Source: Amyelois transitella (taxonomy: Eukaryota; Arthropoda; Insecta; Lepidoptera; Pyralidae). Taken from it: DNA of 64,000 nucleotides. Shown piece by piece: positions 12,201 through 23,900 of this stretch; the first letter of the stretch is position 1, and each line of letters begins with the position of its first letter. The position numbers and the translations under genes are program-made. The stretch lies in the NCBI RefSeq assembly GCF_032362555.1, contig NC_083514.1, forward strand, positions 6,929,001 through 6,993,000. The letters run 5' to 3'. The notes below the pieces were generated by a model. It ran no database searches. It saw only the letters and a list, made by a program, of their open reading frames with translations, and had not been told where the DNA came from.

Positions 12201-14812
12201 AGTATACAGACAGTACAATCCTAATCAGTACCCATTTGTATTTTTAAATATAAAAATGGACAGAACCACTGTTGATGTCAATGTTACTCCAGATAAAAGA
12301 AAAGTGTTTTTGATCAAAGAAAAATTGGTACTAGATACATTAAAAAACTCTATACTTAAGTTGTATGAAAGTATTCCTAGAACTCTTAAAGTTAACCAGT
12401 CCAGTACTCTCTATACAGAAGGAGATAGACCAAGTGATGTCAAATCGGAGGTGGATCAGCCTAGAATATTTCAATCATTTTTGCAAACATTTAGCAATAA
12501 GTCAAGAAGTGTATCTGACATCCCAAAAAATGAATCCATTGAAAAGAAAGTAGAATTGAAGCGAAAGTCAACATCAATGTTACAATATGTTTCATCTAAG
12601 ACAATCAAAAGGGATGATTATCATAGCAGTAAAACTATAAATGAAGAAGTTAAAGCTGGGTCAACAGATGAATATGAACCAAAACCATTATGCAATGTTG
12701 CAGTCTGGAATAATAATGATGAATCCAAAATACAATTGAATAAAAATGACTTATTGAAATCTGAAAACATAATTTATGACAAAAGCAATATAATATATTT
12801 GGAAAATGCTGATACTCTACCTGATACCCAGATAAGAAAAGTGAGTGATGTTATTATTGAAAAGGAACATTCTATTAGTTGTAGAACAACAAATCTACCA
12901 ACCAAGCCTAATATTACGAAAGTCCTAATATTAGAGAAGTCTCCAAATAAACTAGAAAAGAAGGTTATAACAGACAAAGAATATCTTGGTAAACATAGCA
13001 GGAAATCTGTTAACCTGAAGATATCATTAGAAGAAGTTCAGAATATGACAAAGATATATAATCAAAGGGATCAAACATCTGTTCCTGAATCAGTTAAATT
13101 TCGAACTGAAATAAATCCTGTTCATAACAAAAAATGTGAAGAGGAATTGAGTAGAGAAATATCTAAAGACTCTTTTAGGCAGATGAAAGTTATAGGTCAA
13201 TTTAATTTAGGATTTATCATAACACGCTTAGGCGAGGATTTGTTCATAATAGATCAGCATGCAACTGATGAGATTTATAATTTCGAGACTTTACAAAGAA
13301 CTACAGAGTTGACCAATCAGAAATTGGTAATGTAAGTATGTTTTACATGTTTCTTATCATTATTAATATCCTCCACTCTTTCACTCTTTTAGTATTATAC
13401 GAAGGCCTGTAATTCATTCTCTATGATTCTCATGAATACATACTTTCATTTCAAATGCTGCCGAGAAATTTGATCTATGCAATTTGAAAAATCATACATA
13501 CATATAGTCACGTCTATATCCCTTGCGGGGTAGACAGAGCCAACAGTCTTAAAAACGACTAAAAGACCCAGTTCAGCTCTATGGCTTTGTGATGGAATTG
13601 AGATTCAAATAATGACAGGTTGATAGCCTATCGTCTATAAGAGAAATCCCAAATTTATAAGCCTATAGGCTCTTAGCCCCCTTTTACGACATCCATGGGA
13701 AGTGCGAAACTACACGACACTTTGAAATATAACTTATGATATGGCATTATTTTACTTGACTTTTTTTTTCTTTTAGTCCACAGCAATTGGAATTATCTGG
13801 AGTAAATGAACAAATTCTCATGGACAATTTGGATGTTTTTAAGAAAAATGGTTTTACATTTGAAGTGAATGAGAATGCATTACCCACGAAAAGAGTAAAG
13901 CTTCTAACTATACCTATGTCAAAAAACTGGATTTTTGGTAAAGAAGATATTGAGGAACTGTTATTTATGTTAAGAGTAAGTTTTATTTTGTTACTGTTAA
14001 CAAACACGCTTGCTGAATTGTTGTCGATGAGTTTTCATTTTGTTGTAATGTAAAAAAATTTTTTCTTATATATATATACTTTGATTTTAATATATCGCTT
14101 TTCCTCTTGGTGTTTATCCAGATAACATCCTCGCACTTTGTGTGTGCACTTTGACCATGATCCTGACTTGTGTAAGTCAGGTTCTTACACAACGCGACTT
14201 TTATGTGTGACCTCTGCAACCTTTGCAACGAACCTATATAAGCTCATGGCATTTTTTATTATTTCCATTGTCGCCGCCGTATAAGACATTCTGGAAATGG
14301 AGTGCTCCAATTCTATAGTGCCGGGAATCACACGGAACATCTCCGAATTTAATGTATCAACGAAGTATATAAAATCATAATGTAGGTACCGTGTTGGTAA
14401 TTTTAATCTCATGTGTCTGACTTCTCAACAGGAAAACCCATCAGAATATAGCAGACCAAGCAGAGTGAGAGCTATGTTCGCTTCGAGGGCGTGTCGGAAG
14501 TCCGTTATGATCGGCACGGCGCTCAGCAAGTCCGACATGAAGATTCTTGTCGACCATATGGCCGAAATAGATAAACCATGGGTATGTTATATATTGACAT
14601 TCTTTAATTTGAAAGCTTTAAAGAGACCTCCTAAACTTTACCTTTTTTTTAACCTAAACTTTAAACTACTCAAGTAGTTTAAAGTTTAGGTTAAAAAAAA
14701 GGTAGAATTCAAATTCTCAAACGTGTGCACTTTGTTTCAGAATTGTCCACATGGCAGACCAACAATTAGGCACCTAGTAAATCTTGCTTTGGTACATTTA
14801 AAAGATACGTAA
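9268..14812 (+). CDS. PMS2: DNA mismatch repair endonuclease PMS2 (MutL homolog)
   Basis: Eight exons in phase: 9268-9354, 10069-10228, 10973-11116, 11466-11667, 11742-13331, 13777-13975, 14432-14581, 14741-14812, giving 867 aa, close to human PMS2 (about 860). The N-terminus carries the GHKL ATPase: [11 protein letters not shown] near residue 42 (ATP/Mg-binding Glu and Asn), DNGSG near 70 and [11 protein letters not shown] near 105. A Ser/Lys-rich linker sits inside the 1.6-kb exon 5. The C-terminal nickase is complete: DQHATDE near residue 700, SRACRKS near 811, and CPHGRP near 845, the metal-binding set lost in non-nicking MutL proteins. Family role: forms MutL-alpha with MLH1 and nicks the daughter strand after MutS recognition, in the nucleus. 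The gene is head-to-head with WBP2 and tail-to-tail with GRWD1. Introns carry a tRNA-SINE and two perfect hairpins. Looks intact. Confidence 0.96.
9405..9715 (+). repeat. Interspersed repeat family X, copy 1 (PMS2 intron 1)
   Basis: Shares blocks with copies near 34365 and 43625: a GGAGCC[CT]GGG start, CCATGGATCTTGGATTGG and GCAGGGGAACCTAACC, then a tail with CCTCACGATGTTTACCTTCACCG, which I recall as common in lepidopteran genomes. Class not certain; probably the 3' part of a non-LTR element. Confidence 0.5.
9775..9975 (-). repeat. LINE-end-derived SINE, diverged copy (PMS2 intron 1)
   Basis: Reverse-oriented copy of the short repeat whose two ends match the RTE-like LINE at 59739-63166. 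Recognisable blocks: GATGGAATTGAGATT, GTGATAGGTTG, GAGTGATCCT and CTGGGAACCACA. Old and gapped. Confidence 0.5.
10306..10562 (+). mobile_element. tRNA-derived SINE (PMS2 intron 2)
   Basis: The head contains CAGCGGTAGC and a clear polymerase III B box, GGTTCAAATCC, typical of tRNA-derived SINEs. A body with TTAGTATCTCGTAAAACAAG and a (TA)n tail at about 10540-10562 follow. The same body and tail recur at 45195-45320. It is not a functional tRNA: no acceptor-stem pairing or cloverleaf could be drawn. Confidence 0.65.
11361..11400. repeat. Perfect hairpin, 18-bp arms, 4-nt loop (PMS2 intron 3)
   Basis: The left arm 11361-11378 is the exact reverse complement of 11383-11400, with loop TAAG. The flanks pair imperfectly for several more bases. 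Confidence 0.85.
13490..13712 (-). mobile_element. LINE-end-derived SINE (PMS2 intron 5)
   Basis: One of the best-preserved copies of the short repeat. Read on the minus strand, its end has TCTGTCTACCCCGCAAGGG, ATATAGACGTGA and then TATGTATG. The body contains TTGAATCTCAATTCCATCAC, and the head has CCATGGATGTCGTAAAA. Head and tail match the ends of the LINE at 59739-63166. Confidence 0.7.
14639..14704. repeat. Perfect 66-bp palindrome, 32-bp arms, 2-nt loop (PMS2 intron 7)
   Basis: The left arm 14639-14670 is the exact reverse complement of 14673-14704, with loop CA. It sits 57 bp after the exon 7 donor and 37 bp before exon 8, so it occupies nearly half of this small intron. No TIR-transposon features or target duplication seen. 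Confidence 0.9.
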
Positions 14813-14875
14813 TTTTATAAATATTATTTTTCGATAATTTTGTGCTGTATTGTTGCTAAATCATGGATATTATAC

Positions 14876-14881
14876 AATAAA
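14876..14881 (+). terminator. Poly(A) signal of PMS2
   Basis: AATAAA 64 nt after the PMS2 stop codon, the first such hexamer downstream on the plus strand. Confidence 0.6.
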
Positions 14882-14906
14882 TCAAACAGCAAATGGAATT
14901 TCTTAT

Positions 14907-14912
14907 TTTATT
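14907..14912 (-). terminator. Poly(A) signal of GRWD1, touching the stop codon
   Basis: On the minus strand the GRWD1 stop TAG (14913-14915) is followed at once by AATAAA, so the 3' UTR should be only about 20-35 nt. Confidence 0.6.
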
Positions 14913-17900
14913 CTATACACTGATAGTCTTAAAAATATTGAATCCTGTGTGTGCAGTGGTCACTATTACGCCCGGCATCTGCTTGTGCCAGTGGAGTTCT
15001 TTAATGTCGCTTTGTCCTTGATGGATGAAAAGGAGTTGTGGAGGCAAGTCCTGTAATAACAAAATATTTATGTGACCAATTCGTATTACACGCGACGCTC
15101 GTCTGCATCTAGTTCTTCTTCTCAATAGTTAATACCACTTAAAAACGAACTGAATTAATAGATCCGCCAAGTTAAGTTTTTGATACATATCGCTGTTTAT
15201 TACGAAATAACTATCTTTATATGACAAAAGCAATAAGGCCAGATTGTAATTTCTGACATCAAATACCTATAGAAACCAAATAGTGATTGAATTACCTTCA
15301 ATTCTTCATCCACAACCTCGTCATCGTCTCTTTCTACTGCCAAATCCCACAATGCTACTTGGTGGTCTTCTCCCGCAGAAGCCAACACGCTGGGCTCTGT
15401 CCAGTGCCACTCCACAGACGTAAGAGGTGCTGTGTGATGTTTGAACGTGCCCACTGGTGTACTATTTGTAAATTGCCTCAAGTCCCATATATGTAGAAAG
15501 CCATCATCACCACCTGTAATAAAAATAATGTTTTCTTTTTTTCTGCTATGCTATGTTCTGGTCTATAGTTGGACTTATTATCTAATGTTGAAACAACAAT
15601 ATGTCTTCTTTCTAGCTTTGAGGTTGACAGTCCTATATATATATATAGCTGTCCAGGCAAACATTGTTTTGCTTTTTGTGGGTGAAAAAAATGAAAAAAT
15701 ATTAATTCTTTAACTTACAATATGGTAAATAACAAAAGTGTTTGAAGTCTCCTGTTAAGTATGTAATACCTGTGTTAGGAGACTCCGCTCCTCCAAGGGT
15801 ACAGATTGTAAGTTACTTATACTAAAACATTACTTAATTACAATCCAAAGAAATAATCTTATCCAGATGATAGCAGAGTGTGAAAGTGAATATACTATGA
15901 AGATACATAGTATAATAGGTGTGAAATGTGGGTATGAAAAATAAATTTGGGCGATTCTCAGACCTCCTTAATATGCTATAATGAACCCATTTCAGCGATA
16001 GATTTTCGCGCAATGAAAACGGCGTCGCGCGTGCTATGCGTAACGTAAGTTGCTGGAAAAGACCGCGACCTGAACACAATAGGCTATTTGACTGTATTAA
16101 AAATATACATTTCTTTTATGTCATCAGTCTTAATATTATTTTTTTGGAGCGATTTGTAATAACGCGAGATAAAAATATTGCATTATTTAAACAAAATCCG
16201 TCTCAGAAAATTAGGTTTTTATATGCAGCTGTCACGTGACTAAAAACGATGGCTATTTCTATTATGACGTCAATTATCCATAAACAGACTGTGGATCGTA
16301 CCGTTCCTTAGTGTTCGCTATTATTTTTCAAGATTTTATAAGTGTTTGATCGCTCAGGATTACTCAGATAACATAGGTATTTAATAATGGTAACCAATTC
16401 CGCGAAAGCTGACAGTCGAAACCTACCAAAAGTGGACGCAATAATGGTTGGAAGAAGTAATCTGGATTGTCTTCTTCAAAGACAATCCAGATTTCTATGC
16501 TGCCGAACTGAGGAATGTGAAAACATCAATGTAAGTATATCTTGGTAACCACTGATCTTAGATCATGATCTGAAACAACTTCTTGCGAATATTCAAATCC
16601 ATCGGCATAGAAAAAAACAGTTTCGTAGGAGATTTTATTGTTGTATTAGTGCATTCAGGCACTGCACAGTATTTATAGGAACTCATTTTAATAATTTTCA
16701 CACATATGACGTGGCACAAGTTAAATAAAACAAGAGAAAATCAAAACTTTTCGAAACACCAACAAGCTTTGTATGATATTTACACGAAATTTACGTCACT
16801 GCATGCCATGGCCGCCATATTGCTAAAAGTCGCGTTTTGGCGGCATATTTGAATATTTCATTTTCTTTTTCGATTTTTTAATAAAATAGCTGTAATAAAG
16901 GCAGAAAAGTATTTTTGTAGGGCTCCTTACAAATAAATAAATACCCTAAGATAGTTTTTAGAACTTTGTCTTTTTCTGCGTACCGACACCCGAAGTGAGC
17001 AGACGTGTCATTTGTTAATTCCGAGATTGTAATTACGCTGTCACACGATTCTGAACTATAATTAAAAATCATAAAGTGCATTACACCTATCGAGTTCATA
17101 TAACATTGCTTCTCTGCGCGGATTCCCCACCAACTAGTGGGCACTGAGCAACCTACGGTGCGAAAAGGACAACCTACAGTTCGGCCTTATCCCGCCTATT
17201 ACCTGAGAATCATCAGAGCGACGCCCCGTATGAAGTGTGCGTATAAGGTACGTACACAGTGACGAACTGAGCGTTTTAACAATAGTCCGCTTTGGAAATG
17301 AGTTTTATGGAAGGCAATAGCAGCTCGCAACCTGACTTATCGAAAATGGGCGATAGAGACTTAGAATCAAAAAATATCTCTTATCGAAAGAGAAAAGTAC
17401 CAGATGATAGTTTTTCATTCCAATTCATCGAATTTAAAAAAGAAATTTTGGGTATCTTAAAGGATTCTGCCAAATCTCATAATGAAAAAATTGACTCTAT
17501 TAATATGAATGTTTCTTCGATAAAAGACCAATTAACTGAGATTAAAAACACAACCCAGCACTTGATTGCGGAAAACGCCAATTTCAAAGTTCAAATCTTT
17601 AGTTTGACAAATAGCATTGATGCCACAAGTGAAAAGGTAAAATCCCTAGAAAATGATTTTCAACAGGTCAAATCAAGTACACCGACAGCACCGCTGGCAC
17701 AAAAAGCTATTCAAACCATGTGCAACGATCTAATTGCTGAACTCCAAGAGCGTGAAGAGCGGAAAAAGAATATAATAATAGTCGGTATTCCTGAACCTCA
17801 CTGTGAAGATATGTCCGAAAAAAGAAAAGCTGATAGAGAGAAAGTACACGAAATTACATCTTCCATATATGCAGAGTGTCCAAAGTCAGACAAAATTATA

Positions 17901-20900
17901 CGACTAGGCAAATATGATCCTAATAAAATGCGCCCATTGAAAGTTTGCTTTGCATCCCCTGATGTAACACTATCGATATTAAAGAACAAAGTAAACAATA
18001 AAGATGAAACAGTGAAAATTTACTCAGATAAGACTCCTTACGAACAAGAATGTATGAAAAATCTCAGATACGAGCTACAAGAGCGTGAAAAAAATGGAGA
18101 GAAAAATCTTATCATAAAATATATAAAAGGTATACCTAAAATCATAAAATCCCAGCCAAAAAACTAATTACAAGAGAAAATACATTAAGCTTCACCAAAA
18201 AAGGTGAAAATTCAATAACCTATGAAGTCGTCGACAACTATTCTAACATAACGACTAAAGATAAGTCATTAAAATTTTTATACGCAAACGCATGCAGTCT
18301 TGTTAAGGAAGGAAAATTGGATGAGATTAGATGTATTATAGATTCATTTAAATCAACTATGCATGTATTAGTGGTAGCAGAAACATGGATAAAAACTGAA
18401 CAGGATGCACAAAAGCTAAAAATACCAAACTATACACATTATTATAATTACAGAGCAAAAAATATGGGAGATGGTGGAGGTGGAGGAATTTCTATATATG
18501 TGCACAATGATCTAAAGCATGAAGTACTAGATGATCAACATGAAAATGGCAATCATTATCTATGGATACACTTGAAGAAGTTTTCTTTGGACATTGGAGC
18601 TATATATAAACCACCTTCTGCCAACACAACCAATTTCTTAGAAACATATGCAAATCATATATCAAAAAGGAAAAGAGTTCTTATATTTGGTGACTTCAAT
18701 TTTAACTTGCTAAGCAACAAGGGATGTGTCAAAGAGTATAAAATGCTTTTACGAGAAAATGGAATACAAGTACTAAACAAAATACATAAGAACTATTGCA
18801 CTCGTGTAACAGACAAAACAGCAACAATTGTAGATCACATTTGCACAAGCCTACAAAATAACACATTTCATGTCGCAATTATTGAGAATGCTTTATCGGA
18901 CCACAGGCAAATTTACTTTGAGATGAGTATTAATAAACCTGAACGACCAAAACGAATGAAATACGAAGCAATCGACTATGTTAATTTGCGTGAAACAATT
19001 AAGGAGACCATGTCCTCAAATTTAGATTATAATTACGAAAAATTAGAAAGTGATATCATTGAAGCAATTTCGAAAAATAAAGTAACCAAGATGAAGGTAC
19101 AAAACCAACCAAGAAAGGATTGGATTAACAAAACCCTAATAGCATCGATTAATGTAAGAAATATGCTTGGACATAAACTAAAACTTGCTCCTAATGACGA
19201 TTCACTAAAAAATGATTTTGTAAAACATAGAAACAAAGTACATGAAAATATCCAATCAGCTAAGAATCTGTATTACTACCAAGAATTCAAAAATTGTAAG
19301 AGATCTCCTTTAAAAATGTGGCAACTCATAAATGATTTAGCAACCAATAGAAGTAAAAATCAATGTGCCCCCTTGAAACTAAATTCATCGGAAGGTGAGA
19401 TTACAAATATTGAAGAAATATGTAACTGTTTTAATGTATTCTTTTCTACCATAGGGTCGGAACTTGCTGAAAAAATACCCAAACATTATCACAACGATCA
19501 AACTTCTTCTAGCACAGTTACCATAGATCATGCAGGATTAACTGAGCTAAGGCCAGCTACAATTGATGAAGTAATCCAAATAATAAATAATTTAAAAGCA
19601 AACACAAGTTGTGGGTTAGACGGAATAAGCACTAAAGTTATTAAATGTATTAAGGACTTAATCGCTGATAAATTAACATCATGTATTAATAAGTGTCTCT
19701 GTATAGGTTATTTTCCGAATTCTTTGAAAACAGCCAAAGTAACTCCTATTTTCAAATCAGGAGATAAGAAAGATCCCGGTAACTATCGTCCAGTATCTGT
19801 ATTGCCTATTATATCCAAAATATTTGAAAAAATAATATACAACCGTCTTGATAAATACCTCACTTCTTTAGATTTCATATTTAAAAAGCAATATGGTTTC
19901 AGACCTAAGTCCAACACGCTGTCAGCCTGTGTTGATCTAGTTACCAACATAAAATATAATATTGATAACAAAAACATAGCACTAGGTATTTTCATAGACT
20001 TAAAGAAAGCCTTTGACACAGTCAGTCATAAAAAGCTTCTTAATAAATTAGAAGACTTGGGTATAACGGGTACAGCCAATAAAATATTTGAATCGTATCT
20101 GACGAATAGATATCAAATCGTTAAAATTGAAAACACACTTAGTAAACCTCAATTAATAACGTGTGGTGTCCCTCAGGGATCGATTTTGGGCCCATTATTG
20201 TTTTTAATCTATATAAACAGTATGCACGATATTGGATTGAAAGGTGATGTTACTTTATATGCGGATGATACTAGTCTTTTTTACTTTGGACAGTCCATAG
20301 ACACATTAGTTGAACACGCACAACATGATTTAAATATCTTGCATACTTGGCTCCAGACAAACCTACTAACTATAAATACTACAAAGACCAAATATATAAT
20401 CTTTGCTGCCAAAAATAAACCGATAGGCACGTATGATGAGTTACAAATAAATGGTGAAATAATACAAAGAGTAAAGAAAGAAAAGTATCTTGGTCTAGTT
20501 ATGGACAGTCAACTTACATGGAGACCACATATTGATAAAATCCGGGCAAAGCTCTCATCCTTGACAGGGGCCCTGCGAGGTATAACAAAATGCCTTCCAA
20601 AGTATGTACGGTACACAATCTATAATTCTTTAATAAAATCTCAAATAAACTATTTAATTGAAATATGGGGAACAGCGAGTAAAACAGTCTTAGAAAAACT
20701 TCAAAGATCGCAAAATAAAATAATAAAACGTTTATTTAAATATGCCTATTTAACACCAACAATGACAATTTATAAAGAAACGAAGCTGCTCAATCTCCGG
20801 CAACTGTATAAATATAGCACATGTGTTTTAATAAGAAAGATTCTCACCAAAGATATACACTCGCACATAAACTTCACAAAAAAGATACAAATCCAAAAAC

Positions 20901-23900
20901 GTATTACTAGACAAGCCAATAACATATATTTAAGAACTCCCAGGACTAACTATGGAAAAAAGAATATTATGTATGAAGGTGCACAGTCTTATAACAAATT
21001 GCCAAAGGATATAAAAGAATCGAAATCACTTTTCACATTTAAAAAGTTGCTAAAAAGTCACATATTAAAGGACCTCTCATAATAATGTGTATAAATGTAT
21101 AAATATAGTATATACATATGTAAAATAAGTATAAAAAGCAAATTCTTATAATATATGTTAAATATTTATACTTGCATTTATATAAGTATGTAACGTTTTA
21201 CTAATAAATAATATACTGTGATAGGGATATTGATATTGATACGTATAGTTATAGTGATTTGAATTATGTTATAAACTAATTATAGATCACTGTTAAATTT
21301 GCAAAAATATATCACTCGTTATAGAAATATGCTATTCCGCTACAGCTTATACACTAATGTACACGCCTTAATAAACAAGTGTAAGTAGTTGTCTTTAGAA
21401 CACGAATGCAGTCTACCCTCTTTGTTACTTGCTCATTGATTTTAAGTTTTTAAGAGTATTTTATGTTCAGATGCTTGCTTCACATAAAAAATAATGAAAT
21501 GTTTCGTTTAAAAGTTAATACCGAAATCCTAATTCTTAGCTGCATTTTATTTTGTTTATTGTTAAGTGATGTGTCATCAGTGATAGTTTATATAGTGCAA
21601 ACATGTCCAGATGGCACGAAAGATATGTAAAATCTTATTGATTGGGTACGTACAATAGTTTAATTATATCTTTGTATTTTCTCGGTAAGTGAATTATGTA
21701 ATTCTTTTGAGAAAAATAAATTCTTTAAACCTTTGTCAAATAGCTTATCCTGAATTGGGCAAATAAGGTTTTTACGCGAAAGGTACTCATTATCCCTTTG
21801 GATTATAGGAAAAAAGGAAGAATTTTGTGACTTACCGCTGGCTATAAAAGGTTCTTTACTATTCCATGATATAACATTTACATCACTTTCGTGAGCATTT
21901 TCTGCTGTAAGCATACATGCTTTATGGGGGGCAGCCCGGGTGTCCCATATCCTAATTGTTTTGTCTACAGAACATGTTGCCAGCACATTACTGAAAAAAA
22001 GGAAGTTATCAGAATATGTTTTGGAAAATGTGGCTTACCGTCAAATTCTGTCTTAAAAAAAAAGCTGAAAACTTTTGAGTAGGAGAAACAACTCATGTTC
22101 TAAATTAAAAATCCAACCGTTCATTTGGCGACCATTGAATATCTTCTACAGAGTTGGTGTGACCAACAAGAGGTCTCTGATCCACATCCCAGCTGCCAGC
22201 TTGATTTGGCTTCCAAATGTGTATATCTCTTCTACAGTCACCTGTTGCAAGGACCTGTAATATGTACAAATTAATTATTATAACAAACAATTCAGTAAAA
22301 GATCCAAGATTATTGCCTATACATATAAATATTAGCACAATTGTTATCTTTTTTCTACTCCCCATAAAACTAGTGTATAATTTTATCTTCCACATCTTTG
22401 TAGTTTCCCAGTTGCCTCTGATATAATTTTCAGGGCCCAGGTTTGCCTTTTCCCTCTTGGTCAAGTGAACAATTTTATACATATAAAAAAAAAGTTAATT
22501 AATGGTGACAAAATTATAAATGACAAATCTGAAGTGATTGCCTTTGCCCAGTAGTACATACCCCAGGTTCTGTAGGGCACCAGTCAATACCAAATCCCTC
22601 CTGTTGGTGGCCATTGAAAGAATATAAAGGCTTGACAGGATTCGTCACCACATCCAAGTTATACCTCTCTAGAAGGACTGGATCATCAACCGCTTGCAAT
22701 TGCTGGGTCACATTCCAAATATCCACTATGCCTAGTTCTGACCAACTTGCTGCAAGCACTGAATTTTTGAAATTTGCTGTCTGAAATTAATAATTTTAAC
22801 CATGAACAAAAGGCACATTCTGGGCAGTGCAATTGCATACATTTTAGCTGTCTGGAAAAAAATTCTTTTTAGGTATTAATAGTACTAATCACTTTTTCAG
22901 GATGGTGTGCTGAGTGTAGTGAATTTTGTTATTATCAGTATCCTATATAAATTCCCTCATTTTGTATCAGGAATTCCAGAGGGGCTAGCATGGCACGCGT
23001 GACGACGTTTTAATAATAAAGGCAGTAATATAATAATAATAGGCAGAAGAGAGACTGTAATGCAGGAGTTTGAGGGAAAAGAAGGCTAGGGTATTTATGT
23101 GGCACAAATGTGATCAGACCTATTCTAAAGTACCAGAAACCACGGCACTGCCAGAAACCACGGCACTGCCAGAAACCACATGCACAGACAAACAAACAAT
23201 TGGGATAAACTGTGTTTCAACTTACTCTTATCCTATTTACACAACCTTGATGTTTAATAAATGAAAATGTCATCCGGGGCTTCTTTTCCTCATCTTCCTC
23301 TTCTTCTTCATCATCATCCTCATCTGATTCTTCATCATCATCAGATTTTAATGTTGGGTGTAGATTTGACATTTTTATAACCAACAAACTGAAATATTGG
23401 AAAAAGCACATTTACACAAAGAACAATAACAAAGATTGGCAATCAACAGAGACAGATAAAAGTAGATATATTTTGATATTATACACATACATTTAATCAT
23501 GGCCACCTCCTTGGGGGTAGACAGAGCCAACAACAGTCTTGAAAATAATGATAGGCCATGTTTTGCTGTTAAAAAAAATAGTGACAGGTTGCTAGCACAT
23601 TGTCCTTAAGAATAATCCCATAACTTGGGATTGTTCTTATTTCTATTACAACATCCATGGGAAACAGATGGAGTGATCCTATTCTTATTGGTGCCCAGAA
23701 CCCCACAGCACATACTAATAATATTATACCAAAAGAAAAAAATGGAGTTAGTACTAGCCTAAATATAGCCTTCCGGTCGGTTGAGATAATAATTATTATT
23801 ATCATGGTCAAAGTGTTGTAAGTGTAAAGGTGATGCAGGATTGGATTTTTTTTAAACATTTGCATAAGGCCTAACACTTGTAGCATCGTTCATCGAAATT

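Larger units (their letters stand above)
17298..21082 (+). mobile_element. CR1/Jockey-group LINE with intact ORF1 and ORF2
   Basis: A two-frame non-LTR retrotransposon in GRWD1 intron 5, in sense opposite to the host gene. ORF1 (17298-18167) and ORF2 (to 21082) are open end to end, with endonuclease and reverse transcriptase motifs present. GC-richer sequence from about 17110 probably is its 5' UTR, and AT-rich sequence after 21082 its 3' UTR (perhaps to 21250, where ATATTGATATTGAT looks like a short tail repeat). I could not fix target-site duplications, so true ends are uncertain. It looks young: no stop or frameshift seen in about 3.8 kb. Confidence 0.85.

Noticed and set aside
17292-17297. 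TTG at 17292 as the LINE ORF1 start
   Set aside because: A proper ATG follows two codons later at 17298.
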